Source of the DNA: an uncultured Eubacteriales bacterium
GTDB taxonomy: Bacteria; Bacillota; Clostridia; Oscillospirales; Acutalibacteraceae
NCBI GenBank assembly: GCA_934501135.1
Contig: CAKSUE010000055.1
Coordinates: 1 to 5,754, forward strand
Reading direction: 5' to 3'
Length of the DNA stretch: 5,754 nt
Part shown: one piece after another, positions 1 to 5,754 of the stretch
Numbering within the stretch: position 1 is the first letter of the stretch
Layout of the letters: each line of letters begins with the position of its first letter
Made by a program: the position numbers and the translations under genes
The notes under the pieces: model-generated
The model's database searches: none
Seen by the model: only the letters and a program-made list of their open reading frames with translations
What the model was told of the DNA's origin: nothing

Positions 1-94
1 CCATGCTAAATACTAATAGTATATTTATAATATAAATTAACAAATAGAATATTCTTCTATGACTATATATAACTAAACTTTTCAATTAAGCTAG

Positions 95-134
95 AAAAAA
101 TCAGACCCATCTAAGATATATTTTAGATAGGCCC
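95..134 (-). terminator. Intrinsic terminator closing the ygfK-hydA-xdhD unit
   Basis: On the minus strand the RNA can form a 12-pair stem (arms 123-134 and 103-114) with an 8-base loop (115-122). The stem includes three G-U wobbles. It is followed, three bases on, by six U (95-100). It starts about 40 bases after the xdhD stop. On the plus strand the wobble positions become A-C mismatches and there is no matching downstream U-run, so the signal serves leftward transcription only. Confidence 0.8.
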
Positions 135-176
135 TTATTCTTTCTATATTGTTCAAGCGCCACCAATATTCACACA

Positions 177-2744
177 TTACTTTTTTCTACTATAAGGTGT
201 ATTATCCAATGGTAAGTTGGTTCTAAATTTTTTATCATAATTATAATATGCCAAAGCTATTGCAGGAGGAGTTGGAATTGAACATATCTCACCTACTCCT
301 TTAGCGCCGTATGCTATTTTTTCATCATTCTTCTCTATTATAATTGTTTCTATATCTGGAACATTTGGTGATTTAAATAATCCAAGTGTTCCAAACTTAG
401 CAGTTGGAACACTATTTTCTAGTGGATAATCCTCTGTTAATGCATATCCTAAACTCATAACAACTCCTCCCTCAATTTGCCCTTCAAGGCTAGGCGGATT
501 TATAGCCTTTCCAACATCGTGCGCTGCTACAACTTTTTTTAGCATTCCATTGTCATCTAAAACCACTAAATGTGTTGCATATCCATAAGCTATATGACTC
601 ACAGGATTTTTTAATTCACTGCCAATTGCATCTGTTTTAAAAGAAAACTCACCTTCAAACTTTCTTCCTTCCAATTCCTCTAGAGTTGAATTTTCAAGGG
701 CCTGCTTTAATTTCAATGCAGCCTGTCTTGTTGCTTCACCTGTAAAAACAGTCTGCCTTGATGCAGTTGTATTACCAGAATCTGGAGTCGTTTCAGTATC
801 TGGAGAATTATGAACTATTAAACTAGGCTGTAAACCAGTAGTTTCACAAACTATCTGTGTTATAACGGTGCCCATGCCTTGACCTATACACGCAGCACTG
901 GTGTTTATAAATACTTTCTTATTTTTTACACAAAGTGTACATCTACCTATATCTGGAATTCCCACACCTAAACCACTATTCTTCATTGCACATGCAATTC
1001 CTACATATTTGTTCTTATCATATTCATCTTTAACAGCTTCAAGAGTTTCAACTAAAGCTGTTGAGTTGTCTGCTATTTGTCCATTAGGCAAAGTATCCCC
1101 CGGCCTTATAGCATTTCTATACCTTATTTCCCAAGGGCTAATACCTACTAACTCTGCAAGCTTATTTAAATTACATTCGTTCGCAAAGCAGCTTTGAGTT
1201 ACACCAAACCCTCTAAAAGCCCCTGCTGGGGGGTTATTTGTATAAACAGCTTTACCAAGTATCTCAATATTTTGATAATTATAAGGTCCAGCAGCGTGTG
1301 TACATGCTCTTTGAAGCACTGGACCTCCTAAAGATGCATATGCCCCACTATCTGCAATTATTTCGGCTTTCATTGCTGTTAGCTTTCCATTTTCATCACA
1401 CGCAAGCGTAAACTCCATTTCCATTGCGTGGCGTTTAGGATGAACCATTATACTTTCCTGCCTAGATAATGAAACCTTTACTGGTTTTTTGGTCCTATAA
1501 GATAAAAGAGCTGCATGATGTTGAACGCTCATATCCTCTTTCCCGCCAAAACCTCCACCAATACTTTTTGCCACAACTCTTACTTTTTCAAGCGGTAACC
1601 CTAATGCTTCTGCACATTCCTTTCTTGTTTGATAAACACCTTGATCTGCACTATATATCAATACTCCATCATCATTATACGGCATCGCTATTGCAGACTC
1701 TGGCTCTAAAAAAGCATGTTCTGTAAATGGTGTTGAGTATTTATTTTTCACAACATACTTTGAATTTCTTATAGCTTCATCTGCATCTCCTCTGAAAAGT
1801 TTCTGCACAAAAAAGACGTTATTATCTGTAGTATTCGGATGTACAAGTTCACTATTATTTTCCATAGCATCGATAACATTACTAATAGGATTAAGCTCTT
1901 CATACTCTATTTCAACCAACGATTTTGCTTTTTCTAATATAGAAACGCTCTCTGCTGCAATTAACACCAATGCATCACCTATACAATGAGTTACCGAACC
2001 TTTTTTTATCAGCACATCCCAATCTTTTTTTAAATGTCCTATTTTGTTTTTGCCAGGAATATCCTCTGCTGTTAGTACCGTAACAACTCCCGTAAGTTCC
2101 TTCGCTTTTGAAACATTAATATCTTTAATAATAGCTCTTGGGTATTTACTTCTTACAACCCCACCAAATATCATACCATCTATTTTAACATCATCAACAT
2201 ATTCAGCTGTTCCTAGAACCTTCTTTGCTGCATCTATTCTAAAAAGATTGTCACCAATAAGCCCCTTTGAAGTATCTCCTTCTATTTCAATATTTTCTCT
2301 AAATATCTTCGCCGCTAAAAGAATAGCTTTTTCGATCTTTTTATACCCTGTACACCTACAAATATTATTTTTAATAGCATTTTTAACATCATATAACGTA
2401 GGATTAATATTAGTATCTAATAAAGCCTTTGCGCTCATTACCATCCCCGGTATACAAAAACCACATTGAACCGCCCCAACTTTTGCAAACGCATAAGAAT
2501 AAACTAATTTTTCTCTTTCTGAAAGTCCTTCTACTGTAACTATATTTTTATTTTCTAATTTCGATACTTTTAAAACACATGCTTTCATAGCCTTTCCATT
2601 CACTATGACCATACAAGTGCCGCATGCTCCTTCACTGCATCCATTTTTAACCGACGTTAAATTAAGTTCATCTCTTAGAAAATAGATAAGTTTTTGGTCT
2701 TTGTATGATGTTACCATTTTGCCATTTACATTAAATTTGTACAT
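177..2744 (-). CDS. xdhD: XdhD-type molybdenum hydroxylase: fused [2Fe-2S] and molybdopterin subunits (putative purine/xanthine hydroxylase)
   Basis: Complete 855-aa protein of the xanthine oxidase family, predicted to be cytoplasmic. Seen: residues 1-75 form a plant-type [2Fe-2S] domain with C36, C41, C44 and C56. Residues 80-148 form the helical second [2Fe-2S] domain with C94, C97, C129 and C131, so all eight ligands are present. From about residue 165 the two molybdopterin domains follow, with Q368, GGGFGGKE (396-403), R479, AFRGFG (509-514), GQGMG (621-625) and GVGE (816-819, catalytic E819). Known: this Fe-S/Mo fusion without an FAD domain is the E. coli XdhD (YgfN) layout, and the family is linked to selenium-dependent Mo hydroxylases and purine breakdown. 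At 855 aa it is about 100 residues shorter than E. coli XdhD, but no core motif is missing. No FAD subunit gene is in the window; one may lie elsewhere, or YgfK may serve as partner. The ATG start overlaps the preceding stop by one base and has a strong ribosome binding site. The family is secure; the exact substrate is inferred. Confidence 0.93.
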   Translation of the reverse strand: MYKFNVNGKMVTSYKDQKLIYFLRDELNLTSVKNGCSEGACGTCMVIVNGKAMKACVLKVSKLENKNIVTVEGLSEREKLVYSYAFAKVGAVQCGFCIPGMVMSAKALLDTNINPTLYDVKNAIKNNICRCTGYKKIEKAILLAAKIFRENIEIEGDTSKGLIGDNLFRIDAAKKVLGTAEYVDDVKIDGMIFGGVVRSKYPRAIIKDINVSKAKELTGVVTVLTAEDIPGKNKIGHLKKDWDVLIKKGSVTHCIGDALVLIAAESVSILEKAKSLVEIEYEELNPISNVIDAMENNSELVHPNTTDNNVFFVQKLFRGDADEAIRNSKYVVKNKYSTPFTEHAFLEPESAIAMPYNDDGVLIYSADQGVYQTRKECAEALGLPLEKVRVVAKSIGGGFGGKEDMSVQHHAALLSYRTKKPVKVSLSRQESIMVHPKRHAMEMEFTLACDENGKLTAMKAEIIADSGAYASLGGPVLQRACTHAAGPYNYQNIEILGKAVYTNNPPAGAFRGFGVTQSCFANECNLNKLAELVGISPWEIRYRNAIRPGDTLPNGQIADNSTALVETLEAVKDEYDKNKYVGIACAMKNSGLGVGIPDIGRCTLCVKNKKVFINTSAACIGQGMGTVITQIVCETTGLQPSLIVHNSPDTETTPDSGNTTASRQTVFTGEATRQAALKLKQALENSTLEELEGRKFEGEFSFKTDAIGSELKNPVSHIAYGYATHLVVLDDNGMLKKVVAAHDVGKAINPPSLEGQIEGGVVMSLGYALTEDYPLENSVPTAKFGTLGLFKSPNVPDIETIIIEKNDEKIAYGAKGVGEICSIPTPPAIALAYYNYDKKFRTNLPLDNTPYSRKK

Positions 2745-4117
2745 TAGTTGTTCCCTTTCCTAAAAACAAACTCACCTTGCTCTTTTAGAACTACTTTATA
2801 ATTTTTAACAGCAATTTTTCCGTTTAGTATTACATCCCTAACTTTACCCTTTATAGCCATACCTTCATAAGGTGTATAATCTACGTTATGAAAACTATTT
2901 TCTACATTTATAGTTTCCTCAATATTAGGGTCAAAAATAACTATATCTGCAATTCTATTTTCCTTTATAAAGCCTCTTTCATGGCTCATTCCAAATATCT
3001 TACTTGGATTTTCAGAAAGTAATTCTGCCATCTGGTTAAGAGTAATTTTCCCTTCACATACTCCATAAGTATATAAAAGTTCTGCCCTGTTTTTCACTCC
3101 TGGCAATCCATTTGGAATCTCTGTAAAATCATTTAAACCTATATCTTTTTGCCCCTTAAAATTAAAACTGCAATGGTCTGTTCCAACTGTATTAATGTCA
3201 CCATTTGATATTGCTTTCCACAAAGCATTTATATCTTTAATTTTTCTTAAAGGTGGAGTAAGGACAAATTTTCCTCCCTCAAACCCTGGAAGATCATATC
3301 TACTCTCATCTAATAGCAAATATTGAGGACAAGTTTCTATATATACTGTTTGTCCTCTTTGCCTAGCAAGCAATGCTTCTTTTAATCCTTTTTCAGTACT
3401 TAAATGTACAATATAGGCTGGCGCTGATACAAGATTTGCAATGTAAAGAAACCTACTCACTGCTTCAGCTTCAATATCATCTGGTCTTGCCTTTGGGTGT
3501 GCTTTAGGAGAAAAATTCCCGTTTTCCTTCTGTTCTTTGCTTAATTCATTTGCCAAATCACCATTTTCACAATGGACTGCTACTATTGCGCCGAGTTTCT
3601 TTGCTTTTTTTATTACTTTATAAACAGAAACATCATCTAATCTCAAATTATCATATGCCATATATAACTTATATGAAGTTACTCCTGATTTACTCATTAG
3701 TTCCATTTGATTTTCAACATCATTATTAAAATCTGTTATTGCCATATGAAACCCATAATTACAGGATGATATTTTGTCTGCTTTCTTATGCCAATTACTA
3801 AGCGCAAATGGTAATGTTTCTCCCTTATTTTGAGTTGCAAAATCAAGAACACAGGTAGTTCCCCCCATTAATGCAGCAAGGGTCCCTGTTTTAAAATCGT
3901 CCGATGTTTTTGTCACACCATTATCTAAATCAAAATGCGTATGGGTATCTATAAAGCCCGCAAAAATCAAACATTTTGAAGCATCAATAACTTCAGCGTT
4001 ATATATATTCTCTATATTCTTATCAATTCTTAATATTTTATTATCCTTTATTAAAATGTCGGAGATATAGTCCGTTCTGTCTGTTATTATACGGCCGTTC
4101 TTTATTAACGTATACAA
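2744..4117 (-). CDS. hydA: Dihydropyrimidinase / D-hydantoinase-type amidohydrolase (HydA/HyuA, YgeZ-like)
   Basis: Complete 457-aa cyclic amidohydrolase, the usual length for the family (E. coli HyuA is about 461 aa). It is predicted to be cytoplasmic and to hydrolyse a ring amide in a dihydropyrimidine- or hydantoin-like substrate. Seen: GFIDTHTHF with metal ligands H59 and H61, SYKLYMAYD with K150 as the expected carbamylated bridging lysine and Y155 in the substrate loop, H182 (VHCENG), H238 (VHLST), and D314 (GTDHCSF) as the last ligand and catalytic base. The complete binuclear metal site is therefore present. PNGLPG (336-341) matches the substrate-binding loop of the family. The start is TTG at 4117: an in-frame TGA lies three codons upstream, no other start lies between, and the resulting N-terminus (MYTLIKNGRIIT) fits the family's beta-sandwich opening. 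Its place between ygfK and xdhD suggests that it opens a purine-derived ring rather than acting in pyrimidine salvage. Allantoinase is less likely because of the SYK and PNGLPG signatures. Confidence 0.93.
   Translation of the reverse strand: MYTLIKNGRIITDRTDYISDILIKDNKILRIDKNIENIYNAEVIDASKCLIFAGFIDTHTHFDLDNGVTKTSDDFKTGTLAALMGGTTCVLDFATQNKGETLPFALSNWHKKADKISSCNYGFHMAITDFNNDVENQMELMSKSGVTSYKLYMAYDNLRLDDVSVYKVIKKAKKLGAIVAVHCENGDLANELSKEQKENGNFSPKAHPKARPDDIEAEAVSRFLYIANLVSAPAYIVHLSTEKGLKEALLARQRGQTVYIETCPQYLLLDESRYDLPGFEGGKFVLTPPLRKIKDINALWKAISNGDINTVGTDHCSFNFKGQKDIGLNDFTEIPNGLPGVKNRAELLYTYGVCEGKITLNQMAELLSENPSKIFGMSHERGFIKENRIADIVIFDPNIEETINVENSFHNVDYTPYEGMAIKGKVRDVILNGKIAVKNYKVVLKEQGEFVFRKGNN
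2751..2761 (-). promoter_or_regulatory. Ribosome binding site of xdhD inside the end of hydA
   Basis: In the sense direction the segment reads AGGAAAGGGAA, 6 bases before the ATG at 2744, which gives a strong purine-rich Shine-Dalgarno match. It lies within the last codons of hydA. Together with the TAATG stop/start overlap, it supports translational coupling and confirms the xdhD start. Confidence 0.75.
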
Positions 4118-4129
4118 TTTTGTTCACAA

Positions 4130-4134
4130 CCTTT
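4130..4134 (-). promoter_or_regulatory. Probable ribosome binding site of hydA (AAAGG, long spacing)
   Basis: AAAGG in the sense direction lies 12 bases before the TTG start at 4117, longer than the usual 5-9. A GTG five bases downstream of it is out of the hydA frame. No better purine-rich site lies closer to the TTG. A rare start codon combined with a distant site suggests modest initiation. Confidence 0.5.
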
Positions 4135-4145
4135 AAATAATAGAG

Positions 4146-4173
4146 ATTATAAAAGCGCTATATTCAACTACAA
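4146..4173 (-). promoter_or_regulatory. Possible weak internal promoter before hydA
   Basis: The gap between ygfK and hydA contains a perfect TATAAT (4146-4151) on the coding strand. The best -35 at an acceptable distance is TTGTAG (4168-4173), 16 bases away, matching only three of six consensus positions. Transcription would start near 4139, leaving a short leader that carries the hydA ribosome binding site. In DNA this AT-rich a chance TATAAT is common, so this is a weak call. Confidence 0.22.
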
Positions 4174-4175
4174 AT

Positions 4176-5754
4176 TTATAATATCCATGAATAATCCTTC
4201 ATAATTACATCTATAAACTCTGAAATATTTATATCGCTATTAATTCTTGTTTTGACAAGTTTTTTATCTATAATTAAAAAACCTTCATTCTCACTATTTT
4301 CAAAATCATCTTCATTTGTAAACAAGGTAAGTTTCTCTTTATATGGAGCTGAATCATATGGACAAAACGTCTCACAGTTTCCGCATTCATTACACATAGA
4401 ATCTATGTGCAAAATTTGATTTCCAATATTCTTCGAACATATAGCTATATTCGCACGGTTTGGACATACAGAAACGCAATTTTCGCAAACAGTTGAGCAT
4501 TCTAAACATCTATCACATTCAGATTTAATTTCATCTTTTGCCTCTTTTATTATTCCTTTGCGAGAGCGTACAATATCTTCACATTCATTAAGAATATATT
4601 CTAAATTATTATAAATATTAGAATTTTCTCTTGATGAAATAATATTTGCAGCAACACTTGCATCGTGAATAGATTCAACTACCGTTGAAGGGCCTCTAAA
4701 AGCATCTCCAACAACAAATATATTATCTAAATTAGTTTCTAATGTTTCTTTGTTAACTATTACACTTCCATTGCTATCCAGATCAATTCCATTTAATCTA
4801 AAAAATTCATCATCAATTTTTTCCCCAATTGCTGCTATAACTGAATCAGCATGAATTTTAACTTTATCATCAGTTATAATTGCAGAACGTCTTCCACTAT
4901 TATCTACTTCACCTAACACCATTTTTCTGCATATAAGCACAGAATTTTTATATGAATCCGGAGATAAAAGCTCTTTAATTTCAATCCCATCATCTAAAGC
5001 AAGCCTAATTTCTTCTTCATCTGCCGGCATATATCTTTTGGTTCTTCTATATACAATATAAACATTTTCTACATTTTTAACTCTTTTCGCAGCTCTGGCT
5101 GCATCCATTGCTGTATTTCCGCCACCTATTATTACTACATTTTTTCCTAAATACGTATTTTCATAGTCGGATTTATACTTTTCTAAAAAGTCAATTGCGT
5201 TTATAGAACTATTACCATTTAAGCTTAATTTGCCTCTTTTTAATGCACCTGTTGCGAAAATAATATATTTATAACCTAATTCTCTTAAATCTTTATAAGA
5301 CTTAATTTCTGTATTAAGTTCCACATTGGCACCCATAGACATAACTAACTTTACATCATTTTCAATAGAGTTCATTGGAATTCTAAAATCAGGTATCGCT
5401 GAAACTACTGTTCCACCCAGTTTAGAATTTTTTTCAAATATAGTAACATCTATATTATTTCTTAATAAAAAGTACGCAGCAGAAAGTCCTGCCGGGCCTC
5501 CCCCAACAATAGCAACTGTTTTTTGATTAGGAATCTCGCTTACGCTAATTCTTTTAATTAATTCGTCAAATGCATTTTGTGCAGCTACTAATTTCATATC
5601 TCGTATTCTAATTGAATCTTCATAAAAATTTCTAGTACATTTACTCATACATCTATGGTTACAGATTGTACCCGTTATGAATGGTAAAGGGTTTCTATCT
5701 ACTATAATTTCAAGAGCTTTTAGATATTTTCCTTCTCCAACTAGTCTTAAATAC
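4176..5754 (-). CDS. ygfK: YgfK-type FAD / iron-sulfur oxidoreductase, C-terminal half (5' end outside the window)
   Basis: Partial gene. The reading frame stays open to the right edge, giving 525 visible residues, about half of the roughly 1030 of E. coli YgfK. The ATG at 5648 is internal: the 35 codons before it are coding and contain the family motif NPLPFITGTICNHRC. Seen, in visible numbering: C31, C35 and C39 of a GltD-like [4Fe-4S] segment; a first dinucleotide fold GGGPAG (84-89, FAD); a second, GGGNTAMDAAR (210-220, NAD(P)H), followed by VYRRTKRYMPA; and an FAD-closing FVVGDAFRGP (346-355). A C-terminal ferredoxin-like region follows, with two cysteine groups (413-430 and 454-464) ending in CPNRAN and CPYD. 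Known: the family is annotated as a putative selenate reductase subunit, but it is found in purine-catabolic and selenium-dependent Mo hydroxylase clusters. Inferred: it moves electrons between NAD(P)H and a redox partner such as the neighbouring XdhD. A plain glutamate synthase small subunit is unlikely because of the C-terminal ferredoxin region and the neighbours. Confidence 0.92.
   Translation of the reverse strand, partial: YLRLVGEGKYLKALEIIVDRNPLPFITGTICNHRCMSKCTRNFYEDSIRIRDMKLVAAQNAFDELIKRISVSEIPNQKTVAIVGGGPAGLSAAYFLLRNNIDVTIFEKNSKLGGTVVSAIPDFRIPMNSIENDVKLVMSMGANVELNTEIKSYKDLRELGYKYIIFATGALKRGKLSLNGNSSINAIDFLEKYKSDYENTYLGKNVVIIGGGNTAMDAARAAKRVKNVENVYIVYRRTKRYMPADEEEIRLALDDGIEIKELLSPDSYKNSVLICRKMVLGEVDNSGRRSAIITDDKVKIHADSVIAAIGEKIDDEFFRLNGIDLDSNGSVIVNKETLETNLDNIFVVGDAFRGPSTVVESIHDASVAANIISSRENSNIYNNLEYILNECEDIVRSRKGIIKEAKDEIKSECDRCLECSTVCENCVSVCPNRANIAICSKNIGNQILHIDSMCNECGNCETFCPYDSAPYKEKLTLFTNEDDFENSENEGFLIIDKKLVKTRINSDINISEFIDVIMKDYSWIL

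Noticed and set aside
11..55. Small palindromes (TACTAATAGTA at 11-21, AGAATATTCT at 46-55) as operator sites
   Set aside because: Short palindromes are expected by chance in DNA this AT-rich. They lie beyond the terminator with no visible gene to control, and no promoter with acceptable -35/-10 spacing was found around them.
2044..2469. A 141-codon plus-strand open frame lying opposite xdhD, and shorter ones at 901-1197, 1469-1726 and 5326-5526
   Set aside because: All lie wholly within the antisense of clearly conserved genes. Their translations are low-complexity, rich in Leu, Ile, Ser and Phe as expected for AT-rich antisense, and show no recognisable family.
4139..4165. AGCGCT-centred palindrome in the ygfK-hydA gap as a terminator or operator
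   Set aside because: The palindrome is only about six bases, with no longer stem and no following U-run, so neither call is supported.
5646..5648. ATG at 5648 as the start of a 490-aa protein
   Set aside because: The frame stays open upstream to the window edge, and those codons carry conserved residues including two cysteines of an iron-sulfur motif, so this Met is internal.
1..5754. CRISPR arrays, tRNA or rRNA genes, insertion sequences and long repeats
   Set aside because: None was seen on either strand. Apart from 1-176 and 4118-4175, the window is filled by the three coding regions.

Overview
The window is AT-rich and tightly packed. Three consecutive genes lie on the minus strand, so transcription runs from position 5754 down to about 95. 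Base composition, A/T-ending codons, AGA-type arginine codons, G-rich ribosome binding sites and a TTG start all suggest a low-GC Firmicute, most likely an anaerobic clostridium. No species can be named from this window alone.

In transcription order, the first gene is the C-terminal half of a YgfK-type iron-sulfur flavoprotein, cut by the right edge of the window (4176-5754). It is followed by a complete dihydropyrimidinase/D-hydantoinase-type amidohydrolase (2744-4117) and a complete XdhD-type molybdenum hydroxylase (177-2744). The second and third genes overlap by one base (TAATG). A 58-bp gap separates the first and second and may hold a weak internal promoter. An intrinsic terminator about 40 bases after the last stop closes the unit. 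Positions 1-93 are AT-rich and appear non-coding. The plus-strand open frames are shadows of these genes.

Together the genes match the anaerobic purine (xanthine/urate) catabolism cluster known from E. coli (the ygeWXY-hyuA-ygfK-ssnA-xdhD neighbourhood) and from gut Firmicutes. In many genomes this cluster also carries selenium-labile molybdenum hydroxylase accessory genes. The expected division of labour is that XdhD oxidises or reduces a purine-like ring at its Mo centre and passes electrons through two [2Fe-2S] clusters. YgfK is probably an FAD/[4Fe-4S] NAD(P)H-linked electron-transfer partner. The amidohydrolase opens a cyclic ureide or amide ring made along the way. This pathway role is inferred from family membership and gene order.

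The most notable detail is in the XdhD active site. By-eye alignment to bovine xanthine dehydrogenase shows the Mo-centre Gln, both purine-recognition residues (Glu and Arg), one stacking Phe and the catalytic Glu conserved. The second stacking Phe appears to be replaced by Cys585. No wholly new system was found. This is a recognisable pathway with some details worth checking.
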